A stretch of 36,343 nt of DNA. Origin: a virus. The stretch covers positions 1 through 36,343 of IMG/VR virus record IMGVR_UViG_3300025674_000151. One strand, 5' to 3'. Position 1 is the first letter of the stretch. Each line of letters starts with the position of its first letter. Position numbers and translations under genes: made by a program. Positions 22,959 to 32,585 of this stretch are shown piece after piece. The notes below the pieces were generated by a model, which was not told the origin of the DNA, ran no database searches, and worked only from the letters and a program-made list of their open reading frames with translations.

Positions 22959-25499
22959 ATGGCTAACAAGCGTATCTCTTTTGACGAAGAAGCTCCCAAA
23001 ATCAGTGAGCCTCTTGTTCGCGTTTCGGACGACTTTGTAGCGCCGTATGCGGAGCCTGTCGCTCGTCCCCAGGATGACCCTTTGGTCCGCATGGGTCAGG
23101 CTCTGTCGGGGCTTAGTAGCAGCCTTGAGCTATACGCTAAGGCCACTGAGCCAGAGCGCATTGAGGCCGATAAGACTGCCTGGGTAGAGTGGCAAGAGCT
23201 AACGCCAGAGCAGAGGAAAGCTGCTGTCGATGAGGGCGCATACAAAGCCCGTCAGTTTGAATATATCTGGAAACAAAAGGCGGCCAACGACGCGAAAGAG
23301 TTTGAGCGGCAAGCGAACCTTCGGTTTGCTGAAGCGACAGACTGGAATAACCCAGAGCAAGCCGCAGCTATCCTGGATGAGACTCGGGCAGCAATGCTGG
23401 AGAACAATCCTGAGCATCTGAAGAACAACGCTCTGTACCTTAACCAGCTTGATGAGTCGAGCCGCGAGTTCAGGGAGCGGTTTAAGACGCAAGCGTCAGC
23501 TAAGGCCGAGGAGCGCCGCGTTGCTGAGGGCATAAGAACTGCGAAGACGGGGCTTGTTGAATCACTTGGAGGCTTCTTTGAGGAAACCGAGGGCGTTACC
23601 TCAAATCTGGAAGAGCCTTTTACGGAGTTAGTTTCCAAAGGCATGAACGAGGTGTTTAAGACCTTTAGGCAAACCTTGAAGCCAGGGGAGCAGCAAGAGA
23701 TTCTGGACGATGTGCTGGTTACCTTGGCTGACCGGCTCAAACAAAGCAATAGACTTGAGGATTTGGTAGAGCTGAAAACAGTCGCGGAAGAGTTGGGAGA
23801 TACCCCGATTGTGGGCCTTAGTAAGGTTTCCCAGGAGGCGATGGCACGTATTGATGAGGCCATCGATGTGTTAGGGCGTCGTCCGACGGGGACGAACGAA
23901 ACGGAGCAGGAGCTTACCAATGCCAGAATCGAGTTCTCGTATGTTGGGGAGGCTGCTATTGCTGACTTTAATAAAAATAAAATTACTCTAGAACATAAAT
24001 ATTTTCAGGACAAGGCAGCGGAAATCTTAGTCGGCTACAGCAAACGAGCAGTGAATGAGATTGCTGACGAAACGTTCAACGAATACATGGAGACAGTACG
24101 GCGCATCGGCTCGCAGCAACACACCCAAACTACTCGGGACCGAACGGAGAAGGAGATACAAGATGGGGAGTTGGTTTTGGCATCAAGGAATACCGCTGCG
24201 GAAACCCCGCTGGTTGCATTGAACGAGTGGAAAAGACTCAAAGACCAAGTTGAACCTAGGCTTTGGCTCAACCACCTTTCATATCTTCAGGAGGCAGTGA
24301 AGAACAGCGACCAGAAAGACATTGCAAAAGAGGCACTTGTGTCTGCTAAGTCACCTTCATTGACGGAGACATACAGAAAACTAGCTCAGGATAAACAAAG
24401 TGACCGGCCTGACGTCCAGGCTGTGGCCAGCCTTACTAAAAGTGACGCAGACAAGTTGGTTAGTTTGATTGCTACGCGAGTCCTCGATGAGTGGTTTACC
24501 CCGTATGAGGACGACAAAGGAAACACCGTTACTAAGTTTTCTGTCCAGGGGCAGAGTGCGCTGAAAGGAGCCTTTGAAGCTGAACTAGAAGAGGCTTTTG
24601 TTCCCTTCCTAGACCAATATGAACTTCAGGACATTTACAGGGAGGGGTCGGCTCCAGCCGCTGTGTCTCCAATGGAGACAGCTACCATAACTGCCAAAAG
24701 GGAGAGGGGGATATTTTCGCAAGCGGAGTTTGATACTACCCACGGACATGAGTTTTTCCAGGCTCAGAAACAGCTTCAAGAAGGCGGATTTAGCCCAGAA
24801 AACTGGCAGACCTTCCGCGAAGCTGCCGCTAATCTGGTGTCCGAGCAGCAGCGGTATGCTTCACGATATGGTGCAATCCCCGCAAACCGCGAGATAAAGA
24901 CAAAGGTTCCATTTACCAACGCATTTCGTAGTGAGTTCATCACTCTTGGCCCTAACAATCGGCCCGTAAAGGTCATTGGGTACAGAACAAGTGACCTCAC
25001 TAAGAAGTTTACCGTTGTTATTAACACTAAGGAGGTTCCTCTTACGCCCACTACAGAAGGTGTAAACAACACAGTTAGAAGGGTGTTTACGCCGGATACA
25101 GTGGAATCGGCAGACTTTTGGATGACGGAGCAGGTCTCAGCCATTCAGGCTACTGGCCTTACAGTAAAACACCTTACCGACACCAATGTTGTCGCTCTGC
25201 CCTTCGGGGAAGGACGCATTGTGCTGACTCCTGCCGAAGAGCGGGCCTTGACTGACCCATCAAGGACTTTGATGTTGCCTCCTGAAACGACGCAGGAAGA
25301 GGCAAATGCTGTGTTAACTGCCGCTAAAGATGAAAACCAGTTTGAAACTTGGTCAGCAACGGATATGGGCCGCTTTTATCTCGCCTATAGAAAAGCAAAC
25401 AAAGGGCAAGAAAAGCTGATGAATCCAGAACAGTTTGTAAAAGCTGCTATTAGCTATAACATCGGGGCTGGCTTTATGAAGGCAAGAGAGCAGAACTAA
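22959..25499 (+). CDS. Internal virion protein C (T7 gp15-like)
   Basis: An 846-residue, helical, charged protein, slightly longer than T7 gp15 (747 aa), in the conserved gp14-gp15-gp16 order. It is part of the ejected core that builds the periplasmic channel and helps pull DNA into the cell. The second half of the gene, from about 23,930 onward, is richer in A and T than the surrounding genes; the 60 bases at 23941-24000 are about 30 percent GC. This hints at a recombinant segment. A GTGTAAAC octamer lies at 25060-25067. Confidence 0.85.
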   Translation: MANKRISFDEEAPKISEPLVRVSDDFVAPYAEPVARPQDDPLVRMGQALSGLSSSLELYAKATEPERIEADKTAWVEWQELTPEQRKAAVDEGAYKARQFEYIWKQKAANDAKEFERQANLRFAEATDWNNPEQAAAILDETRAAMLENNPEHLKNNALYLNQLDESSREFRERFKTQASAKAEERRVAEGIRTAKTGLVESLGGFFEETEGVTSNLEEPFTELVSKGMNEVFKTFRQTLKPGEQQEILDDVLVTLADRLKQSNRLEDLVELKTVAEELGDTPIVGLSKVSQEAMARIDEAIDVLGRRPTGTNETEQELTNARIEFSYVGEAAIADFNKNKITLEHKYFQDKAAEILVGYSKRAVNEIADETFNEYMETVRRIGSQQHTQTTRDRTEKEIQDGELVLASRNTAAETPLVALNEWKRLKDQVEPRLWLNHLSYLQEAVKNSDQKDIAKEALVSAKSPSLTETYRKLAQDKQSDRPDVQAVASLTKSDADKLVSLIATRVLDEWFTPYEDDKGNTVTKFSVQGQSALKGAFEAELEEAFVPFLDQYELQDIYREGSAPAAVSPMETATITAKRERGIFSQAEFDTTHGHEFFQAQKQLQEGGFSPENWQTFREAAANLVSEQQRYASRYGAIPANREIKTKVPFTNAFRSEFITLGPNNRPVKVIGYRTSDLTKKFTVVINTKEVPLTPTTEGVNNTVRRVFTPDTVESADFWMTEQVSAIQATGLTVKHLTDTNVVALPFGEGRIVLTPAEERALTDPSRTLMLPPETTQEEANAVLTAAKDENQFETWSATDMGRFYLAYRKANKGQEKLMNPEQFVKAAISYNIGAGFMKAREQN

Positions 25500-25501
25500 T
25501 C

Positions 25502-28500
25502 ATGGCTCAAGAACCAGAATACGACGATTTTTGGGATAAGGTTTGGCTTACCGCACCCCAACCACTAACCCCCAACCCCCTTGCCTCTATCCCAGAAACG
25601 GAAGAGGAAGACCTCCGCTGGTGGGAATACGGAACCGATGTTCTCGGTGGTGTTGCGCGGGGTGTGGCTGGTGCAGCCGAAGGCATCCTTGAAATCGGCA
25701 ACATCATCCCTGGTGTCGATTACGACATTGCAGACAACTTGGGGTTAGGCGAGAGTCGAACCTTTGTCGGCAACATGGCGGACAGCATTGTGAACTTTGC
25801 GGTTGGCTTTGCTGTCCCTGGGATTGGCGGTGCGTCCTTGGGTCTACGAGCGGCAGCAGCGGCCAGTAAAGCCAAGAAAGCTGTGGGCCTCAGTAAGACG
25901 GCTCGTACTGCGGCTGAACTAAAGAAAGCTGCCAAGGCTGGTGAGCTATCCAAGAAAGCAAAGATTGGACTTACCACCGTCCAGTCTGGCTTTACGGACC
26001 ACTTGTTCTTCAAGGGCCACGAGGGTCGGCTGGCGGACTTGGTTAACGAGTACCCCCTGCTCCGTAACCCCATCAGTGAGTTCCTTGCGACTGACCCTGC
26101 GGACTCTGAGGCAGAGGGCAGGTTCAAGAACTTTCTTGAGGGGGTCTTGATTGGTCTTCAGATGGAGGCCGTGTTTATCGGCGTTAAGGCGCTCCGCAAG
26201 TACAAGAAGGTGGCCGAAGAGACGGGCGACCTGAACAAGGCCCAAGTAGAGGCCGAGCAGGTTGCTCAAGAAACCTCTGAACAGCTAGAGCAGCAACGGC
26301 TCTTTGACGAAGATGCAGAGGCGTTGCCGCCTGTCGAGGACGCTGGTGTTCCTCGGGTAGACGAAGTCGAGCCTGATGGTCTGGAAGACCTGACTAGGGC
26401 TGAACTACAAGCACAGGCCAAGGAAGCTGGCATTAAGGCAAACCAGAAGTCTGCCGACATTATTGAGCAGCTTCGGGCGCAGCGAGCGGGTCAGGTAGAT
26501 GATGGTCTGGAAGAACTGACCAGGGCTGAACTACAGGCGAAAGCTAAGGAAGCTGGTGTCAAGGCGAACCAAAAGTCTGCCGACATCATTGAGCAGCTTC
26601 GGGCAAAAGAAGTTGATGCCCCTAAAGCCGAAGCTCCCACGCCGGAAGCCCCTCGGGCCGAAGCTCCAACGCTGGATGTACCCACGGCTGAAGGAGTCGC
26701 ACGAAGCGCACCCCGCGCCGCTTGGGATAACCTGAGTTCAGCAGAGAAGAGCGTCTTTAAGGAAGAGGTAGAGAGCCTTGATGTCGAGTTCTTTGATGAC
26801 AAGGCGTATGACCTTGGGCTGATTTGGGCTTACGCAGGTGACCCAGCTAACCCTGGTCGCTTGACCAAGGACATGGATGTGCGTGACTTGATTACGCAGA
26901 CCGTCCGTGAGCTAGAAATCCAAGGACAGACTGGTCAGAAGACGACCACCGCGATGGACCGTGCAGATGCGGAGCAGACGGCAACTCTGTTCGGGGACAT
27001 CATTCCTGGTCTGGACTTCGACAGTCTTTACAAGATGTTGGCGGATGAGACTGGACGGTTCCGTGAGGTCCGCGTTCGGATGATGGCGCTTCGTAAGGTC
27101 ACGACCGCCATGGTGCACGACTACAAGAAGCAACTGTTTGATTTGCGTTCAAAGAGACGGGCTGGGGAAGCTATCTCTGCCGAAGAGTTGGAGAGCGCCA
27201 TCATCGCGGAGAAGCGGGTTGGTGCGCTGCTCTCAACTGTGTCTGATGCAAACAGTCAGTTTGGCCGTGGACTTGCCGACCTTAACAGCGTTCCCCGCAG
27301 CTTCCTGGAACTCCCCGAAAGTGGGCAGTTCATTCGCGGTGGGGAGGCTGATGCGAAGGACTTGGCGGCACTGCGGAAGCAGCTAAATAAGGGCAAGTTC
27401 GATGCGGAGAAGTGGCTAGACCAGCGGCTTCATGCGGTTGACGCTGGAGATATGGCGGCGATGCGTATCGCTCACGCTAGCTCGACTAAGACGCTTCCAC
27501 AGGTTCTCAGTGAAGTTATCTACAACTCTTACTTGTCTGGCCCACGGTCTCAAACCGTCAACTTACTTGGCTCTTTGACCAACCTTTTCTTCGTCCCCCT
27601 TGAGAGGGCGATTGGTCACAGCTTGCGGGGCGATAGGAAAGCCATCACCGAAGTGAGGGGTATGCTGGAACAGTTTATGCAGATGAAAGATGCACTCAAG
27701 TTGGGGTATGTGGCGTACAGGCAAGGCTCTCCTCAACTTGATACGGCTGGCCGAGGAACTGTGGATGTCGATGGGTCTATCCGAGGGAAGACCTCTATTA
27801 CGGAAACCCTGGCTGGTCCTGCACTTGACGATTCCAACAAAGCTCTTCGGGAAACGATTGATTGGCTGTGGAACCGAACGAATATGTTTACCCGTGCGAT
27901 GGGCGGTACGGATGAGGCATTTAAACAAATCGTCTACCGTTCCCGTGTCATGGCTGACCTGTGGGAACAGGCGATGAACAACCAAGCTCTCGGCACGGTC
28001 GAGATGAAAGCGGAGTGGATTCAAAGAAACTTTGAAATCATGACCGCTAATGGGCAGTTCTACAGCGAAGGCCGCACCCTGAGCCTTGCGTTCAAGAGGG
28101 CGGAAGAGATTCTGCGGAAAGAGAACCCCGACATTGAACCCGCTAAGACTGACATTCGCCGCCTTGGGCGGGAGATGTTTGAGGGGACTGGGCGTTTTGC
28201 CAGCCACGGCCCCATGTGGGACGAAGGTCTAGGGGGCATTGCCCAACGCGCCCTTGACGCGGCTAGGGAAACGACCTTCACTACCCGTAACGCCGCCGAG
28301 AACGCCAACAACCCGCTCTCTCGCGGCCTCCAAAGGCTGGGTGAAAAGGGTCAGAAAGTCCTTACGCAGTCTGCACACCCTTGGATTCGGTCCCTGGTTG
28401 TCCCCTTTATCAACACTCCGACTAACTTGCTGACCTTCTTCCTAGATAGGACGGCGGGTGTCCCGTTTGAAGCCTACCGAATGGCTAAGTATGGCGTTCG

Positions 28501-29668
28501 GGAACAGATGGTTAAACGGATGGGCAAGGTCGAGGCCGAAAAGCTGATTGAGGACAACAAAGTCCTGAAGCGGATGTTTGACGAGTTCTCAGAAGAGGTC
28601 TTCAGTTCGCCTGAAGCCAGAGCGCAAGCCATCGGCAAGATGGTCACTGGCTCCGCCATCATGGCTTCTGTTGGAATCGCTGCTGCCGAAGGCGTTATCA
28701 CTGGTGGTGGACCTAAGGACTACGAGCAGCGGAAGCTGTGGATGGATGCAGGACATCAACCGTACTCCATTAGGGTTGGCGACAAGTATTACAGCTACCG
28801 CCGCCTTGACCCGTGGGCTACCTTCCTCGGCGTCGCGGCTGACCTGATGGAGATTGAGCAGAACACTTACGGTGAACTCTCGGATGCCGAATCTAACGAA
28901 ATCGGGTCGCTGGCTAAGGCTGCGGCCTTGGCGATGTTCCGCAACCTGGGCGAGAAGTCGTACCTTCAGGGCGCGATTCGCCTTGCTGGAGCGTTGGCTG
29001 CGCCAGAGCGGGAAGCGGAAAGCTGGCTGGAAGGTGCTGTGGGCGTAGGTGTCCCCAACCTGTTTAACCAGCTAAACGATGACCCCTACTTGAGGGAGAT
29101 TCAGAGTCTAACAGACAAGCTCAAGTCTCGCACCCCTGGCCTTTCGGACACCTTGGCTCCACGGCGGAACATCTTCGGAGAGAAGATTAAGAAGCCGTCT
29201 TACGCTGGCTCTGGAATCTTTGAGGCACTATCGCCGTTCGCGTACAGCGAAGTGGAGAACGATATTGTCAAGAAAGAGCTTATCCGAGTCCAACATAACT
29301 TCTCCCCACCCCGCTCCATCAAGGAAGGGATGATTGACCTGCGGCAGTTTGAGAACGCCAGGGGCCAATCCGCCTACGATAGGTGGCAAGAGCTTCACGG
29401 CTCTGTCGTTATCAAGGGCCGAACTCTGAAAGAAGAACTAGAACGGCTCATTCAAAGCGCCGACTATCAGCGGATGCTGGATAGTTCCGACTCTGGACTG
29501 AACCCCAAGGTCGATGAACTAAAGAAGGTACTCCGCAAATATAGAGCGAGAGCGTACAAGCAACTTCTTGTGGAATACCCTGAACTTAATGCCGCTGAAA
29601 ATCAAACTCGCGCTGAAAAGCAAGCGAATCGGGAAGGGTATAGTATGGACGCTATTCTGAACTACTAA
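25502..29668 (+). CDS. Internal virion protein D (T7 gp16-like) with two SAP-like repeats
   Basis: A 1388-residue protein, the size of T7 gp16 (1318 aa). The N-terminal region lacks the lytic transglycosylase motif of T7 gp16; instead it has a Gly/Ala-rich hydrophobic stretch (about 45-125). Residues 292-326 and 334-368 are a near-identical tandem repeat (LTRAELQA.AKEAG.KANQK then IIEQLR) that resembles SAP or HeH DNA-binding helices, followed by a Pro/Glu/Ala linker. A hydrophobic helix lies near residue 1045. It is ejected with the genome to form the inner-membrane part of the channel. Confidence 0.85.
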   Translation: MAQEPEYDDFWDKVWLTAPQPLTPNPLASIPETEEEDLRWWEYGTDVLGGVARGVAGAAEGILEIGNIIPGVDYDIADNLGLGESRTFVGNMADSIVNFAVGFAVPGIGGASLGLRAAAAASKAKKAVGLSKTARTAAELKKAAKAGELSKKAKIGLTTVQSGFTDHLFFKGHEGRLADLVNEYPLLRNPISEFLATDPADSEAEGRFKNFLEGVLIGLQMEAVFIGVKALRKYKKVAEETGDLNKAQVEAEQVAQETSEQLEQQRLFDEDAEALPPVEDAGVPRVDEVEPDGLEDLTRAELQAQAKEAGIKANQKSADIIEQLRAQRAGQVDDGLEELTRAELQAKAKEAGVKANQKSADIIEQLRAKEVDAPKAEAPTPEAPRAEAPTLDVPTAEGVARSAPRAAWDNLSSAEKSVFKEEVESLDVEFFDDKAYDLGLIWAYAGDPANPGRLTKDMDVRDLITQTVRELEIQGQTGQKTTTAMDRADAEQTATLFGDIIPGLDFDSLYKMLADETGRFREVRVRMMALRKVTTAMVHDYKKQLFDLRSKRRAGEAISAEELESAIIAEKRVGALLSTVSDANSQFGRGLADLNSVPRSFLELPESGQFIRGGEADAKDLAALRKQLNKGKFDAEKWLDQRLHAVDAGDMAAMRIAHASSTKTLPQVLSEVIYNSYLSGPRSQTVNLLGSLTNLFFVPLERAIGHSLRGDRKAITEVRGMLEQFMQMKDALKLGYVAYRQGSPQLDTAGRGTVDVDGSIRGKTSITETLAGPALDDSNKALRETIDWLWNRTNMFTRAMGGTDEAFKQIVYRSRVMADLWEQAMNNQALGTVEMKAEWIQRNFEIMTANGQFYSEGRTLSLAFKRAEEILRKENPDIEPAKTDIRRLGREMFEGTGRFASHGPMWDEGLGGIAQRALDAARETTFTTRNAAENANNPLSRGLQRLGEKGQKVLTQSAHPWIRSLVVPFINTPTNLLTFFLDRTAGVPFEAYRMAKYGVREQMVKRMGKVEAEKLIEDNKVLKRMFDEFSEEVFSSPEARAQAIGKMVTGSAIMASVGIAAAEGVITGGGPKDYEQRKLWMDAGHQPYSIRVGDKYYSYRRLDPWATFLGVAADLMEIEQNTYGELSDAESNEIGSLAKAAALAMFRNLGEKSYLQGAIRLAGALAAPEREAESWLEGAVGVGVPNLFNQLNDDPYLREIQSLTDKLKSRTPGLSDTLAPRRNIFGEKIKKPSYAGSGIFEALSPFAYSEVENDIVKKELIRVQHNFSPPRSIKEGMIDLRQFENARGQSAYDRWQELHGSVVIKGRTLKEELERLIQSADYQRMLDSSDSGLNPKVDELKKVLRKYRARAYKQLLVEYPELNAAENQTRAEKQANREGYSMDAILNY
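26375..26605 (+). repeat. 126-bp tandem duplication in the gp16-like gene
   Basis: Two 35-codon units (26375-26479 and 26501-26605, period 126 bases or 42 codons) encode almost identical SAP-like helices. They differ at residues such as D/E, Q/K and I/V, and the DNA has also diverged at synonymous sites, so the duplication is not very recent and is kept under selection. Confidence 0.8.
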
Positions 29669-29670
29669 CT

Positions 29671-31386
29671 ATGGCTTACTCCTATAAAACTTATTCTGGT
29701 ACTGGCTCCCAGGTTGATTTCAACATCGCGTTTGACGATGAACCTGGAATCGACGGTAAGCCGTACCTTTCTAGCTCCCACATTGAGGTCTACCTAGACG
29801 CGGTCAAGCAGACCAGCGGCTACACGATTGACGAAACGAGCAGTCCTCCAAAGGTAACTTTTGATTCTGCTCCCTCGTCTACGGTGACCGTAAAAATCCA
29901 GCGTGTCACTCCGAAGACTGCGGGTGCGCGGGTGGTGGACTTCCAGGACGGCTCTATTCTGTCGGAGTCTGACCTGGATACTGCGGCTCTACAGAACCTG
30001 TACATCGCGCAAGAGGCGCAGGATGTGGGCGTTGGTGGCCTTCCGAAAACAACGGCTGGCACGGAGTGGACCGCTGGTGGTCTTCGGGTAACGGAGATTG
30101 CTGACCCTACGGACAACCAGGATGCCGCAACTCGCGCCTATGTTGACGCCATCTCGACCTGGGGTTCTACTGCGGCCCCTCAGGTGTGGGAGTTGACTGG
30201 GACTGGGTCCACCAACACCTTTACCCTGAGCAGCCCGACTCCTGCGGCGTCCATCAACGAGATGTTCGTGGTCTATGTTGACGGCATTGTTCAGGCTCCA
30301 ACGGCTAACGACCTGACCACGGTTCGGGACTATCGGATTACGGAGACTGCGGGGGTCTACAGTCTGGTGTTTGAGGCGGATGCGTTCGGCTCTGGCGTTT
30401 CAAACCCCCCATCTGGCGCTGTTATCTACATCCAGAACTTTGGCTACGCCCGAAGCGTCTTCGATTCCCCGCTGACCTTGACTGCGGATGAGGCAACGGA
30501 TACCCCGATGTCTCTGAAGGGTGCGTCTGGGCAGACTGCCAAGCTGCTGTCTATCAAGACCAGCGCCAACACCGAAGTTGCCTCTATTAATGTGGACGGC
30601 GACATCGCGGCTACGGACATCGCCTGCACCAATGTCACCGCAAGCGCCACCAGCGCCGCTAATGCTGTCACCTCGTCTACCACGGTGGTCGCTGGGACTG
30701 GCATGACGGCCACTACTGGCAACATCACGGCCACTACTGGTGACTTTGTCGCCACCGCTGGTGGCCTTACGGCCCCTGCGGGTCTGGTCAAGGCCAGCAA
30801 GATTGGCACTTATGGCATCGCCAGTAACCCTGGGGCTAACGAAGTCCGCGCCGTCACGCTGACCGCTGATGGAACCGTCAGTGCGGCTTCTGCCGACATC
30901 ACGGGCAACCTTGACGCGGCCACGATTGTGACCACTGGTGACATTACGGTCGGCGGGGATGTGAATATGTCGGGTGGCCTGACGGGGCCAGGGACTATTT
31001 TTGCTCATGTTAGGTTCGTAGGTCGAAATTCGGCGGGAACCTGCACCCTACGGAGTAACCCCATTAATCGCAATGTTGCCAGCGTTGTTTACGAGAGCAG
31101 TGTAAATACTGGAGTAGATTCACAACACCACCACATTTACAAGGTCACCTTTGCCAGTAACCGCCCAGACGGGAAAACTCTGCACTACGCTATGTGCTTC
31201 CCACACATGACCACTGCAGTCAGCGGCACTGGGCCAGGATACCGTGTTTACGATTCCTTTGACGCGGCGTTCACTATCGCCAAGTACAACTGGATTGAGG
31301 TCCAAACGCAGACGGCCAACTCCCTGAAGCTGCACATCTCAGACGACCTCAACGGCGCAACAGACTTTTCCCTTATCGTTTTCTAA
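29671..31386 (+). CDS. Tail fibre protein with T7 gp17-type N-terminus
   Basis: A 571-residue protein. The first ~150 residues (YSYKTYSGTGSQVDFNIAF, then SPPKVTFDSAPSSTVTVKIQRVTP, then the DLDTAALQNLYIAQEAQD segment) are the T7 gp17-like domain that anchors the fibre to the tail. The rest is Thr/Ala/Ser-rich beta repeats, and a distinct C-terminal part (from about residue 440) is probably the receptor-binding tip. It starts three bases after the gp16-like stop. Confidence 0.9.
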   Translation: MAYSYKTYSGTGSQVDFNIAFDDEPGIDGKPYLSSSHIEVYLDAVKQTSGYTIDETSSPPKVTFDSAPSSTVTVKIQRVTPKTAGARVVDFQDGSILSESDLDTAALQNLYIAQEAQDVGVGGLPKTTAGTEWTAGGLRVTEIADPTDNQDAATRAYVDAISTWGSTAAPQVWELTGTGSTNTFTLSSPTPAASINEMFVVYVDGIVQAPTANDLTTVRDYRITETAGVYSLVFEADAFGSGVSNPPSGAVIYIQNFGYARSVFDSPLTLTADEATDTPMSLKGASGQTAKLLSIKTSANTEVASINVDGDIAATDIACTNVTASATSAANAVTSSTTVVAGTGMTATTGNITATTGDFVATAGGLTAPAGLVKASKIGTYGIASNPGANEVRAVTLTADGTVSAASADITGNLDAATIVTTGDITVGGDVNMSGGLTGPGTIFAHVRFVGRNSAGTCTLRSNPINRNVASVVYESSVNTGVDSQHHHIYKVTFASNRPDGKTLHYAMCFPHMTTAVSGTGPGYRVYDSFDAAFTIAKYNWIEVQTQTANSLKLHISDDLNGATDFSLIVF

Positions 31387-31422
31387 TCCCCCCCTTTAGT
31401 CCCCCAACATCAACTAATACTT

Positions 31423-31806
31423 ATGGCTATTACCGCTACTAATGTTCTCCGAACGCCAAACAAGTCGGTCACTAAGGTTGTCACGACTGGAACTGGACAG
31501 GTTTCGGAGGCTTACGACCTGACTGGAGTTCGCTCCCTGTTCATCGCTGGCACTGGAGCGAATGTCGTTGAGGCGTGGCTCCCCAATGTGAGCGATGCTG
31601 GTGTTATCAGCGTTCCTGCTCATGCCGCCGAGGAAGACCCTAACTACGAGATTACCGCTATCGTCGTGGGTTCGGGCTTGTCTGGCGACATTATCGAAGG
31701 GTCCAACACCTACCCTCTGTTTATCCCTGAACACGCGATGCCGCCCCACTGTTACTTTAAGTTTGCCGTGGCGGGTACTTATTACATCACCATCAACTAC
31801 TCGTAA
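31423..31806 (+). CDS. Probable structural protein of unknown function
   Basis: A 127-residue protein with alternating hydrophobic residues typical of a beta-sandwich (VTKVVTTGTGQVSEAYDL, then CYFKFAVAGTYYITINYS at the end). Placed between the tail fibre and the glycine-rich protein, it may be a fibre-associated or head-decoration protein. No domain is recognised. A 36-base pyrimidine-rich gap precedes it and only three bases separate it from the next gene. Confidence 0.6.
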   Translation: MAITATNVLRTPNKSVTKVVTTGTGQVSEAYDLTGVRSLFIAGTGANVVEAWLPNVSDAGVISVPAHAAEEDPNYEITAIVVGSGLSGDIIEGSNTYPLFIPEHAMPPHCYFKFAVAGTYYITINYS

Positions 31807-31809
31807 CCA

Positions 31810-32568
31810 ATGACTCAGGCTCAATCACGAATGATTGGGGACATTGCGCTGGGAACAGCCGCTGGAGAAGTCCCTATCCTGGACGGCAGCGGAAAGCTCC
31901 CCAGTGCTGTAGTCCCCACTCCCGTTGCAAATGCCAACGGCCTTCAAAGTATGCAGGTGTTTACTTCGTCGGGAACTTGGACGAAACCTGCTGGCATTTC
32001 CAAAGTCAAGGTCACCGTTGTTGGTGGCGGCGGTGGAGGTGGGGGTGGCACTAACGACCAGCTTGCTGGCGGTGGCGGTGGTGGCGGTGGTGCAGCCATT
32101 GAGATTATTGATGTCACTAGCATCACCTCTGAAACCGTCACGGTAGGCGCTGGAGGCGCTGGTGGGGCTTCTGGCTCTGGCGGCGGCGATGGCACTGATG
32201 GCTCTACTGGCGGCACTACCAGCTTTGGTAGCCACTGCTCTGCCACGGGAGGCGGCGGTGGCGGCGGTCACGATGCGGCCCCGAACGCGGCTGGCGTTGG
32301 CGCTGGTGGTGGCGTAGGCTCTAACGGCGACCTTAACTTTACTGGTGGAGCGGGGGGTAACGGTGTCGCAAGCGACGGCAGTGGGGGTGACTCCACTTCT
32401 GGTCAAGGCGGAGCGTCGTTCCTTGGCGGTGGGGGCGCGTCTGTCATGGCCGACACCGATGGCAACACTGGTGGTAACTATGGTGGCGGCGGCTCTGGCG
32501 CTCGTCACACGGGGACCACGGGTGGTGCTGGTGCTGGTGGCTGCGTTATTGTCGAGGAATACAAGTAA
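31810..32568 (+). CDS. Glycine-rich tail tip / adhesin-like protein
   Basis: A 252-residue protein. An N-terminal helix/strand region (residues 1-60) includes the GTWTKPAGISKVKVTVVGGGGGG motif that begins the glycine-rich domains of many phage tail proteins. The remaining 190 residues are long Gly runs and Gly-Ser-Asp-Thr repeats, ending CVIVEEYK. Such domains can form a polyglycine-II bundle; in other phages they are receptor-binding tips. It probably joins the fibre in host recognition. The G+C-rich repeats make the gene a recombination-prone site. Confidence 0.75.
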   Translation: MTQAQSRMIGDIALGTAAGEVPILDGSGKLPSAVVPTPVANANGLQSMQVFTSSGTWTKPAGISKVKVTVVGGGGGGGGGTNDQLAGGGGGGGGAAIEIIDVTSITSETVTVGAGGAGGASGSGGGDGTDGSTGGTTSFGSHCSATGGGGGGGHDAAPNAAGVGAGGGVGSNGDLNFTGGAGGNGVASDGSGGDSTSGQGGASFLGGGGASVMADTDGNTGGNYGGGGSGARHTGTTGGAGAGGCVIVEEYK

Positions 32569-32585
32569 CAAGTGGACGCTCGACA

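Noticed and set aside
25502-26000. Lytic transglycosylase domain at the N-terminus of the gp16-like protein
   Set aside because: The expected catalytic Glu motif (ES of the SLT fold) and surrounding pattern are not seen; the N-terminus is acidic then Gly/Ala-rich.
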